Part shown: piece by piece, positions 16,965-24,970 of the stretch
Numbering within the stretch: position 1 is the first letter of the stretch
Layout of the letters: the number at the start of each line of letters is the position of its first letter
Source of the DNA: Emticicia sp051209875
GTDB lineage: Bacteria; Bacteroidota; Bacteroidia; Cytophagales; Spirosomataceae
Assembly (NCBI RefSeq): GCF_051209875.1
Contig: NZ_JBNTQY010000001.1
Location: 3,038,001-3,102,000 of the forward strand
Direction of reading: 5' to 3'
DNA length: 64,000 bases
Made by a program: the position numbers and the translations under genes
Notes under the pieces: model-generated
Databases searched by the model: none
Seen by the model: the letters and a program-made list of their open reading frames with translations, nothing else
Told to the model about the DNA's origin: nothing

Positions 16965-19838
16965 TCAAAGGCTTTTATTTTCTAAGATTTTTTCAATTGC
17001 CATGATTTCTTCATGATTGGTGTGACTCATTTTAGCTAAACGTTCACTCAACTCTTTCAATTGTTTCTTTGATTCTTCGGTATTAATCGCACCTACTCTT
17101 TGAATCGTATAAAGCAAAAATTTAGGCATTTTTGCTTTTTCTGCCATGAGAATAGCACGTTTTATGTCAATTTCGGACAAAGGCTCTGCTGCATACCAAA
17201 CCATCAAGGGCTGATTATGATCAGCCTTATCCTCAACTTTCTGAACAAGAGCCTCTACAACTTCCCATCTTTTGCTTGGTTCTAATCTTTGCATTGCAGC
17301 AGCTAAATATAGCCGTACCAAAGCTGAATTATCGTTCTGAGCTAAAATATTTAATTGTTTTAAAGTTTCATCTGTAATTGATTTATTCTCAAGCAAGAGT
17401 TGAATGGCCCAACTTCTAACATATTCGCTTGGATTACTCAACAAATCAGTCATTTCTTTCTCTGTCAAACCCTTGGTAACATGGAGTGTCCACAAAGCTC
17501 TGAGTTTTCGAGTGGCATCAGGATTGGTATTTAGTATTGCTTTCAACGCTTCATGCACTTGTTTGTTTCCGCCTCGCTCTTGCAAAATTGTTCTTGATTG
17601 ACGCACAAACCACTCATTGGCACTCAACTGATAATTCACCAATTCCATATCGCTTGCTTTAGCTAAATCTACCTGAACCCATTTGTCATTTTCATGACTA
17701 ATTTTAAAAATACGACCCATTGTTTTATCATGTACATCAGGGTTTGAACTATGGCACTGGTTTTTGTCATACCAATCAATTGCAAAAACAGAGCCACTGG
17801 CATCATACTTAAAATTTAGCCATTGCGACCATGAATCATTCATTGCCATGAAATCTTTTTTATGTGAACCAACATAACCAGAACCCGAGCGTGTCAATTG
17901 ATCAATATTTAGCTTTGCTCCATTGATATTATTCATGAAAATATTATTATGGTATTCTTTTGGCCAACTATTGCCTCCTAAATATATCATTGCCCCTGCA
18001 TGAGCATGACCACCACCTGCGGCAGCAGATCTAAAATTTCCTGCATGGGGTCCTCTTTCTCCAAGCCAATGCCGATGGTCGGCTATTGTTTTAATATCAT
18101 CATAAATATATGGATTAAAGTGCTTTCCAGCCTGACGGAAGTATCTACCACCTTGAATAATATGGTACAAATGTGGGATCACACATGCAGTAATAAATGG
18201 ATGACCGTAATCATTAAAATCTATTCCCCAAGGATTGCTTGAGCCTTCTGCAAAAACTTCAAACTGATGTTTTGTAGGGTGATATCTCCATACACCAGCA
18301 TTGAGTTTGACTCTTTGCTCGTCTGGTGTACCAGGTTTTCCAACTTTTGAATGTGTAAATACGCCATGTGTACCATAGAGCCAACCATCTGGCCCCCAAC
18401 GAAGACTATTAAGCGTTTCATGGGTATCTTGAGTTCCCCAACCATCAAGCAATTTTTGAGGTTCTCCTGTTGGTTTGTCTTCCTTAAAATCAGCAGGTAT
18501 AAATAATAAATATGGTGCTGCACCCAACCAAACGCCACCCATACCCACTTCGATGCCACTTACTAAATTAAGCCCCTCCATGAATATTTTCTTCTTGTCT
18601 AATGTACCATCTCCATTGGTATCTTCAAATATCAAAATTCGGTCACGTCCTTGTCCTTCGGGTGCTGGTACGGGATAAGTATGCCCTTCAACAACCCAAA
18701 GCCTTCCTCTTGAATCAATTGTAAAACTTATTGGACGAATAATATCTGGCTCAGCTGCAGCTAATGTAATTTTAAAGCCCTTGGGAGGTGTCATGGCTTT
18801 GGCAGCCTCAATACCCGAAAGCCCTGCATTTAAAACAGGGTCAAGCGGCGGTAGAATAATAATATCTTTTTGGTTAAGTTCATTCGGGAAATTAGGTCTT
18901 GTCGAATAAAAAAGGAAGTTATCAAAGTTGATGTGAGCCCACTTATCGTTAGGTATATACGGAATCTGAGAAATGCCAGTTTCGTTATCAATTATACGAA
19001 TAAAAATATTTTTATTCATATACGGTTTCAAATTAACAACAACTGGCTGAAGTGTCGCTCTTCCTTGCCCAGTTGAATGATAAATAACTTTCTTAGTATC
19101 TGCCAAAACGATTTCAACACGGGTATCTTGCAATGCTCCTCCCGATACTTGAAAGGAAGCATAAGGGTGTGTAACAATAAACGGAACTGATGTAAGCGTA
19201 CCCGTAAGTTTATAATTGAGTGTACCTCCACTGCTTAAAAAATGTTTGCCTTCAAAACCTATATTCATATCTTTTTCATGAATAGGTGATGGGTCTTCAC
19301 TAATTAATGGGTTTACAAAAGCATCTCCTGTTGCTTTCCAGTCGGCAAGTGTGCCGCTTTCAAAATTTAGATTCAAGAGTTTACCATTTTTCTTAGGTAT
19401 GATTCCCACGATTTTTGTTTCAGAAATATCACCCTCGACGACTTCCAATTTACCAACCATGCCTGCTGCACGATGTCCAGGTACAGAACAATAGTAAGTG
19501 TCATTTTTTTCCGCAACAAAAACGATACTTGTTTTTGAGCCTTTCTCTAAGATCGTTTTGCTTTTAATGCCTAATTTTTCAATCGCAATATCATGCGTCA
19601 TCAATTCGCCATTTGTAATTGTGATTCTTATACGATTGCCTTTTTTTACCCGTAAAGTAGGATTTCTTGTTCCATCTTTGGCAAAATAACCAAGCATAGT
19701 TGCTTCCAATGCATATTCTTGGTCAATTTTAGTAGTATCTTGAAGGGGTTGGGTTAATGGAATAATTGCTCTACCATATATTTGGGGCATAATAACGATT
19801 CCAAAAAGAAAGAAGAGAAGTAAAAGAGGTTTGTTCAT
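16965..19838 (-). CDS. Cupredoxin-fused PVC-type membrane-bound dehydrogenase-like protein with HEAT repeats
   Basis: 957 residues. A signal peptide (1-23) is followed by a plastocyanin/azurin-like domain (about 45-135) with a full type-1 copper site: His82 (MTHDIAIE), Cys117, His122 and Met127 (CSVPGHRAAGM). Residues about 150-330 form a jelly-roll-like region. A glucose/sorbosone-dehydrogenase-like propeller follows (about 350-735: FKITLAAAEPDIIRP, GRLWVVEGHTYPVP, DTNGDGTLDKKKIF, RWGPDGWLYGTHG, NPWGIDFNDYGHP). HEAT-like helices fill 735-940. No CxxCH heme motif exists, although relatives often carry a cytochrome c domain; the copper domain may take its place. It lies 60 bases after the DUF1080 gene. 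Sugar oxidation in the periplasm or outside the cell is likely; substrate unknown. Confidence 0.75.
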   Translation of the reverse strand: MNKPLLLLFFLFGIVIMPQIYGRAIIPLTQPLQDTTKIDQEYALEATMLGYFAKDGTRNPTLRVKKGNRIRITITNGELMTHDIAIEKLGIKSKTILEKGSKTSIVFVAEKNDTYYCSVPGHRAAGMVGKLEVVEGDISETKIVGIIPKKNGKLLNLNFESGTLADWKATGDAFVNPLISEDPSPIHEKDMNIGFEGKHFLSSGGTLNYKLTGTLTSVPFIVTHPYASFQVSGGALQDTRVEIVLADTKKVIYHSTGQGRATLQPVVVNLKPYMNKNIFIRIIDNETGISQIPYIPNDKWAHINFDNFLFYSTRPNFPNELNQKDIIILPPLDPVLNAGLSGIEAAKAMTPPKGFKITLAAAEPDIIRPISFTIDSRGRLWVVEGHTYPVPAPEGQGRDRILIFEDTNGDGTLDKKKIFMEGLNLVSGIEVGMGGVWLGAAPYLLFIPADFKEDKPTGEPQKLLDGWGTQDTHETLNSLRWGPDGWLYGTHGVFTHSKVGKPGTPDEQRVKLNAGVWRYHPTKHQFEVFAEGSSNPWGIDFNDYGHPFITACVIPHLYHIIQGGRYFRQAGKHFNPYIYDDIKTIADHRHWLGERGPHAGNFRSAAAGGGHAHAGAMIYLGGNSWPKEYHNNIFMNNINGAKLNIDQLTRSGSGYVGSHKKDFMAMNDSWSQWLNFKYDASGSVFAIDWYDKNQCHSSNPDVHDKTMGRIFKISHENDKWVQVDLAKASDMELVNYQLSANEWFVRQSRTILQERGGNKQVHEALKAILNTNPDATRKLRALWTLHVTKGLTEKEMTDLLSNPSEYVRSWAIQLLLENKSITDETLKQLNILAQNDNSALVRLYLAAAMQRLEPSKRWEVVEALVQKVEDKADHNQPLMVWYAAEPLSEIDIKRAILMAEKAKMPKFLLYTIQRVGAINTEESKKQLKELSERLAKMSHTNHEEIMAIEKILENKSL

Positions 19839-19898
19839 AGTTTTGAGTCAAAGGGTGAATAATATTATAGTCGTATTTTATTGCTTTTAAAATTGATA

Positions 19899-20537
19899 TT
19901 ATGGTAATTCTTGAATGAAAATATCTTTGAAGGCGACTTGTGCTGCACCATCACCATGAATTTGCAAACCTATCAATCCAGATTGTGGTATTGTCAAATC
20001 GGCCTCCGTATAGTCAGTTGTTTGTTTGCCGTTAATAAAAATTCTAATTCTTCGATTTTCAGCTCTTAATTCGTAATTATTCCAGTCATTAAGTTTAATG
20101 ATCTTTTGTGTTTCATTGGGATCATTTCCAGCAATGGTCTTATTTCTTCTTGATTCATCATACAATGTACCCCAATATTTTTCTCCATAATCTGCCTGAT
20201 AACCAGTCATTTCATGGGCAGGGTCTTTCAAACGTTGACTTCTAAATTGAATGCCTGAATTAATAAAACCTACGTTTCCAGTCAATTTAACTTTAAGTTT
20301 TAAAATGAAATTTGCATAACTACGGGTAGTACATAGAAAATCATTATGTGGCACTTTTTTATCTAACATTCCTCCTATTAAAGCTCCATTTTCTATTCTC
20401 CACATATTTAATGTATCTCCTTCCCAACCGCTAAACGTTTTACCATCAAATAATCGAACAGGCTTGGGTGGAAATTGTACGACAAAACTTGTCAAAAAAA
20501 AGAGGACCAATACTGACCAAGAAATGAGTTTTTTCAT
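19899..20537 (-). CDS. Secreted DUF1080 (3-keto-disaccharide hydrolase-like) protein
   Basis: 212 residues with a signal peptide (about 1-21) and one concanavalin-like DUF1080 domain: VRLFDGKTFSGWEGDTLNMW, IENGALIGG, NSGIQFRSQRL, EMTGYQADYGEKYWGTLYDE and LIGLQIHGDGAAQVAFKDIFI. Members of this family have been shown to cleave 3-keto-glycosides made by sugar oxidoreductases, which fits the neighbouring propeller dehydrogenase. First gene of the minus-strand run ending with the FG-GAP gene. No lipobox cysteine is present, so the product is likely periplasmic or secreted. The exact sugar is unknown. Confidence 0.8.
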   Translation of the reverse strand: MKKLISWSVLVLFFLTSFVVQFPPKPVRLFDGKTFSGWEGDTLNMWRIENGALIGGMLDKKVPHNDFLCTTRSYANFILKLKVKLTGNVGFINSGIQFRSQRLKDPAHEMTGYQADYGEKYWGTLYDESRRNKTIAGNDPNETQKIIKLNDWNNYELRAENRRIRIFINGKQTTDYTEADLTIPQSGLIGLQIHGDGAAQVAFKDIFIQELP

Positions 20538-21060
20538 AAAAATAAGGTAGGTTATAGTTCCATAAAGGATGAAATATAATGATAGCGAAGAGGCTCATCC
20601 TTATGCAATGCTAAAATACATATTTTACACAATTTAATTATAAAAGTTCTTGATTTTTTGATAAAATCAAGAATTATCACCCTCCCCTTAACCCCTCTCC
20701 CACAAGAGAAGGTAAAAAAGTTATCCTAACTCAAATTACAGTGCATTTAGTAGCGTTTGATCATTCATTTAATAAAAGACTGTTACACTAATGCGGCAAG
20801 GTAGCAGTAAGCCCCGAAAGCTTCTTGCACAAGTGCGGCAAGGTAGCAGCAAGCCCCGAAAGCTTCTTGGAATATTGGACAAATTTCTATTAAACTATTC
20901 AAAGCCATAGTCCTTAAGACTTCAAAACCAATAAAAAAAAGATGGGTCAATTTCCTGAATGCCTTAGGTATTTAATGGGTTGAAGACAATAGATAAGTTA
21001 TAACATCCAAATAATTGGATTTAAAAGCAAATAAAAAAAAATAGTAAACTATAGGGGAAA
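20538..21060. other. Intergenic region with hairpin and direct repeat
   Basis: 523 bases between two minus-strand genes without a credible open frame. It contains an 11-bp hairpin (TTCTTGATTTT at 20647-20657 with 20663-20673), a C-rich stretch CCCTCCCCTTAACCCCTCTC typical of dispersed intergenic repeats (about 20679-20702), the 42-base-period direct repeat at 20792-20869, and a small dyad ATCCAAATAATTGGAT (about 21004-21020). It separates the oxidoreductase cluster from the glycan cluster. Confidence 0.5.
20792..20869. repeat. Two-copy direct repeat, GC-rich
   Basis: A unit of about 36 bases (beginning TGCGGCAAGGTAGCAG and ending CCCCGAAAGCTTCTTG) occurs at 20792-20827 and 20834-20869 with a single T/C difference. 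The unit is far richer in GC than its surroundings. Two copies only, six bases apart, so not a CRISPR. Confidence 0.8.
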
Positions 21061-22113
21061 TTACATTTTCAATTTTAATATTTTTTGCTCAATTAACTTC
21101 CACGAAGCAAATGCTACCACTGTTGTTAGCATCACCAAAAAAATTAAATTCCAAATACTTCCCGAAAATCCTAAACTAAGCATCGCATTAACGATTGGCA
21201 TGTGGTAGATATAAATGCCATAAGAAATGTCGTTTTCATGCAATAATTTTTTACTTAAATCAGTATATGAAAAAGCAAATGAAATTGTCAATAATGAAAG
21301 CAGTGTATTAGCCATAATTCCAGCGATCGAGCTATCATATGGATAATAATAAAGTTTAAGCCAACCATGAAAAATAAGTGTATAGATTATATAAATAGCA
21401 AGCCAAATCAATACTTTTCCTCTTATTAGTGGTTCAATCCATTTAAAATTTTTATAAATGGCGATACCAGTTAAGAAAAAGTGAAGATAAACCAAAACCG
21501 TATTTCCTAAAAGCTTATCATACAATTCATGTCGAAGCATCCAAGAATTAGTGAGATGAAAATCCTTGATAATAACTGAGATAATAAAGAAAATGGCAAG
21601 TATTGTATTTGTGAGCCATAATTTTTTATTTTTTCCAACCACGTAAAGAATCAATGGTAAGACCAAATAAAATTGGAGTTCGATTGCAATACTCCACAAG
21701 CTACCATTGGGGTGTCCTACTCCCCATGTTTTTAGATTTGGGCTTGCATAAAATTGAAAAAAAGATATTTGAGCCAAAAACCACATCCCTAAATCTTTCA
21801 AATTGAATGATTTAGCAAAATATAAAAATAGTATAGCTGTGATACTTGTACAAACCCACAGAGCAGGAAAAATACGAAAACTACGATTTTTAAAGTATTT
21901 TTTTAATTCGAAGTTATTTCTTTCAAGCGAATACGATATTAAGAAACCACTAATGGTAAAAAATATGGGTACTCCAGGCAATTGGTATAAAATCACCAGA
22001 AAACCATAAAGATGATCGAAAACCTCCAGATGCTCGGCACCATGCCAAAGCAAAACTTGAAAAGCGGCAATTAAACGTATTAAGTCAAAATTATTGTTTC
22101 TATTGATTGTCAT
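21061..22113 (-). CDS. Acyltransferase family 3 (OafA/YrhL-like) membrane protein
   Basis: 350 residues with about ten membrane segments. N-terminal NFDLIRLIAAFQVLLWHGAE carries the conserved histidine of acyltransferase-3 proteins, followed by GVPIFFTISGFLISYS, the RIFPALW motif and SLWSIAIELQFYLVLPL. The C-terminal soluble SGNH domain of some OafA members is absent, so this is the short form. Such proteins O-acetylate or otherwise acylate sugars of surface polysaccharides at the inner membrane. It overlaps the upstream GT4 gene by 14 bases, so the two are translated together and probably modify and build the same glycan. Confidence 0.85.
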   Translation of the reverse strand: MTINRNNNFDLIRLIAAFQVLLWHGAEHLEVFDHLYGFLVILYQLPGVPIFFTISGFLISYSLERNNFELKKYFKNRSFRIFPALWVCTSITAILFLYFAKSFNLKDLGMWFLAQISFFQFYASPNLKTWGVGHPNGSLWSIAIELQFYLVLPLILYVVGKNKKLWLTNTILAIFFIISVIIKDFHLTNSWMLRHELYDKLLGNTVLVYLHFFLTGIAIYKNFKWIEPLIRGKVLIWLAIYIIYTLIFHGWLKLYYYPYDSSIAGIMANTLLSLLTISFAFSYTDLSKKLLHENDISYGIYIYHMPIVNAMLSLGFSGSIWNLIFLVMLTTVVAFASWKLIEQKILKLKM

Positions 22114-23248
22114 AAACTACTTTTTTGAAACCATCGTACATTTCCTGAGCAACTTGTTCGGGTGAAAACCTTTGAATTATTTCTTTAGATTTTCTACCAA
22201 AAGGAGCAATCTTTTCTGGTTCATTTACAAATTTATTAAAAATATTGGTCAATTCTTTCACATCATTAGGATTAAAAGTATACCCATTTTGGTCTTCTAT
22301 CACCAAATCATAAGCAGAGCCACATTTATTTGATACAATGACTGGCATACCACACGCCATTGCTTCATTTACAACCAGCCCCCAAGGTTCTGAATAACTG
22401 GGAAGTATAAATACATCACCCAATGCCAATATTTTTGGCACATCATACCATGCCTGCCCTGCTATAAATCTAATACCGTCCAAATGATTATCAGCAGCAT
22501 ATTTTTTCAATTTCTCCTCTTCACTCCCATCACCTAAAATAATCAATCCCCATTCAGAGTCAGCCAAAGGTTTATAAGCAGCAAATAAATTATCCAAATT
22601 TTTAACTTCGATGAGCCTTCCAACATAAATAAAATTATACTTCTTTAATTGATAGATTTCTTTGTTGGTTTTTCTTTCAATCACTGCTTCATTATAGATT
22701 GTTTCTACTTTTTGATTATCAACTGCATTGTTAGCAACCAAGATATGTTTAGGCTGCATCCCCAACTTATACATATACTCGGCTGATTTTGAACCATAAC
22801 AAAAAAAACCTTGAGCTCTACTGACAATAAACCGTTTTAAAGCTTCTCTCCACCAAATGTTCGGATTATCACCTTCTGTCGAATCTGCAGAAATGATAAC
22901 CTTTATCCCTTTCATTCTACAATAAAAAAGCACCAAATTCATGGCTGGTTCATAATATCCAGGTAGGTTTACTACGTCGGGTTTAAACTTACGTATCCAA
23001 TAAATTGATTTTTTAGTTCTTTGCCAAATGGTAGTATTTTCATAATAGTCCTCAAATAATACTTGAACATTATATTGATGGATACTGTAATCTATACTAC
23101 CAATTTTTGCACGAGTAAATTCATTAAGAGCAGTTTGAAGGACTAATAGCTCATCATTTGGATGTTTATCAACAACTTTTTGAAGCTCCGTATAGATTTT
23201 TGCTTTATAATGAGCCCAAAAAAACTGATGTATAACGAGCATCTTCAT
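22100..23248 (-). CDS. GT4 family glycosyltransferase
   Basis: 382 residues with a GT-B fold. The N-terminal domain begins MLVIHQFFWAHYK; the C-terminal half has FIYVGRLIEVKNLDNLF, WGLIILGDGSEEEKLKKYA, IRFIAGQAWYDVPKILAL and the GT4 E-x7-E motif in YSEPWGLVVNEAMACGMPVI. It transfers a sugar from a nucleotide donor with retention, probably onto a growing surface polysaccharide in the cytoplasm. The start could be the first ATG (23248) or the second two codons later. It overlaps the acyltransferase gene by 14 bases. Sugar specificity cannot be told. Confidence 0.85.
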   Translation of the reverse strand: MKMLVIHQFFWAHYKAKIYTELQKVVDKHPNDELLVLQTALNEFTRAKIGSIDYSIHQYNVQVLFEDYYENTTIWQRTKKSIYWIRKFKPDVVNLPGYYEPAMNLVLFYCRMKGIKVIISADSTEGDNPNIWWREALKRFIVSRAQGFFCYGSKSAEYMYKLGMQPKHILVANNAVDNQKVETIYNEAVIERKTNKEIYQLKKYNFIYVGRLIEVKNLDNLFAAYKPLADSEWGLIILGDGSEEEKLKKYAADNHLDGIRFIAGQAWYDVPKILALGDVFILPSYSEPWGLVVNEAMACGMPVIVSNKCGSAYDLVIEDQNGYTFNPNDVKELTNIFNKFVNEPEKIAPFGRKSKEIIQRFSPEQVAQEMYDGFKKVVYDNQ

Positions 23249-23406
23249 GCTTTATGTGGTTTTGTATGAAAGAATGATTATTTTTTTTCCTTATTTATTG
23301 AAGACTAATACTATTTTAGCTTCTAAAAATTCCACAAAATTAAGAAAATTTAAGCCGCAAAATAGGAAAATTGCAACAATAAACTTTATTTACGAGTATA
23401 GTGAAG

Positions 23407-23414
23407 TATATTTG
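23407..23414 (+). promoter_or_regulatory. -7 promoter box that decides the start of the Wzy-like gene
   Basis: TATATTTG is a full match to TAnnTTTG. Upstream only TTTA (about 23384) lies at a fitting distance. It falls inside the first ten codons of the longest frame (GTG at 23401), which argues that translation starts at the ATG at 23431. Confidence 0.45.
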
Positions 23415-23430
23415 TAAAAAAAATTGTACA

Positions 23431-24798
23431 ATGGTCATTTACATTGATTGGTTACTCAATAAAATAAATAAATATAGGCAAAGTCTGGGATTAAGTTTCT
23501 TTTTTGTTGGTCTTCCTTTGGTTTATTTTCTTCGTGATGGAATTAAATTAGCACCTGGCAACTCTGCGTTTACAGCAGCGTTTACTATATTAAGTCTTTT
23601 AATTGCCTTTCCTATAAATCCAAAACGTTTGTATCATGCCAATACTATTGGCTATTTGCTATGTTGTTTGTATGGTATTATAGCTCTTATTTATTTGGCT
23701 CTATATGTACCCAACAGAGGTTGGTTTACCAATACCCCAGTTGAAGTAGTTAATCAATTAGTATTATTGACTGCTATGTTTATTTTTGCTGGCACTTCAA
23801 TCAATACTTTAAAAAGTACTTTTGTACAATTTACGCTCTTTTTTAGTGTTCTTGGAGGTCTTAGCTTGCTATATTACATTGCAAGAAACCCAGCTTATGT
23901 GATTGGTATGAGAGCTGCCATTAGTTTTGGCGATGATGGAGGAATGGGGTCGATGGGAAATCCTCATATTTACGCTAAAAGTGCTTATATTGGAGTAGTT
24001 GCTGGAATAATATTATTAAAAAACGAAACCCGTCAATTATGGCGTTGGGTATATTATACAAGTGTGTTTATACTATTATTAGTCATTGGACTTTGTCAAT
24101 CAATGGCAATTGTAATGATCACTGGTGTTTTTTTCTTTCTCTATTTTATCTCAAATTTGAAAGCACACAACATCTATAAAAGTTTAAAATGGATTTTTGG
24201 TTGGCAAGGTATTATATTATTCATCATCTCTGTTTACGGAATATATTATATATGGGAATATACGAGATATGATGAATACATAATCAACGTTTATGAAAAA
24301 ATCTTTGAAAGGTTTGACAAGATATTTGTTACATTTTTTGATAACGATACGGCACAAAAAGTTAAATTCGCAGGTGATTCTTCGGCATCTACACGCGTAA
24401 CAAATATTGAATTAGTTTTCAAAACACTTGCCAAAAACCTCGATAAAAACAATTGGTTTCGTATAATATTTGGCAACGGTTACCAAGATTATTATGTTGA
24501 TTCTCCATTCATTGAAATGTTCCATGATTTGGGAGTCATTGGATTGTTACTTTTTACTGCCTTACATATTGTAATTTTATATTGGATTTTTAAAGAAATT
24601 TTTAATCCAACCTGTGATTTTACCCTTATGCTTGCCTATGTATTTTTAGTTACGCTCATTCAAAATTTTACCTTTGGAATGCCTTATGATTATGGTAGAT
24701 GGTGTTCAATGGCTTTCGTAGCTCGGTTTGCCTTGAGCTATAAAAAAGTTTTAATTAGCAATGATTATGATACGTCAAAATCCATCGTACCAAATTAA
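23431..24798 (+). CDS. O-antigen polymerase/ligase-like membrane protein (Wzy/WaaL type)
   Basis: 455 residues from the chosen ATG with about ten to twelve membrane segments and one large periplasmic loop (about 275-365). The loop ends in the O-antigen ligase-like pattern FRIIFGNGYQDYYVDSPFIE, followed by MFHDLGVIGLLLF, as in Wzy_C domain proteins. A central MRAAISFGDDGGMGSMGNPH stretch faces the periplasm. It would polymerise or ligate polysaccharide units at the inner membrane and is divergent from the GT4/acyltransferase pair. Polymerase and ligase cannot be separated by sequence alone. Confidence 0.65.
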   Translation: MVIYIDWLLNKINKYRQSLGLSFFFVGLPLVYFLRDGIKLAPGNSAFTAAFTILSLLIAFPINPKRLYHANTIGYLLCCLYGIIALIYLALYVPNRGWFTNTPVEVVNQLVLLTAMFIFAGTSINTLKSTFVQFTLFFSVLGGLSLLYYIARNPAYVIGMRAAISFGDDGGMGSMGNPHIYAKSAYIGVVAGIILLKNETRQLWRWVYYTSVFILLLVIGLCQSMAIVMITGVFFFLYFISNLKAHNIYKSLKWIFGWQGIILFIISVYGIYYIWEYTRYDEYIINVYEKIFERFDKIFVTFFDNDTAQKVKFAGDSSASTRVTNIELVFKTLAKNLDKNNWFRIIFGNGYQDYYVDSPFIEMFHDLGVIGLLLFTALHIVILYWIFKEIFNPTCDFTLMLAYVFLVTLIQNFTFGMPYDYGRWCSMAFVARFALSYKKVLISNDYDTSKSIVPN

Positions 24799-24906
24799 TC
24801 AATAAGGTAAAATAACTAAAACTTTGCTTATCAAGTCAAAGCGTTTTAATCCATTAATATATTTCAAATAAGTACTGCTGAAATGATTCAATCAATAAGT
24901 TCTATA

Positions 24907-24943
24907 CAAAAAAAATTAGCTCCCGCCAAAGGTAGAAGCTAAT
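24907..24943 (-). terminator. Intrinsic terminator for the LysM gene
   Basis: ATTAGCT (24915-24921) pairs with AGCTAAT (24937-24943), with an inner GCC/GGT pairing. On the minus strand the stem is followed by a run of eight or more Ts (24907-24914 read in reverse). Confidence 0.75.
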
Positions 24944-24970
24944 CTGAGCTATTGAGTGAATCTATACTAT

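Noticed and set aside
16965..19838. Cytochrome c domain in the propeller dehydrogenase
   Set aside because: No CxxCH motif occurs anywhere in the chain; the copper site is the only visible redox centre.
20792..20869. Possible CRISPR array
   Set aside because: Only two units with a six-base gap and no cas genes nearby.
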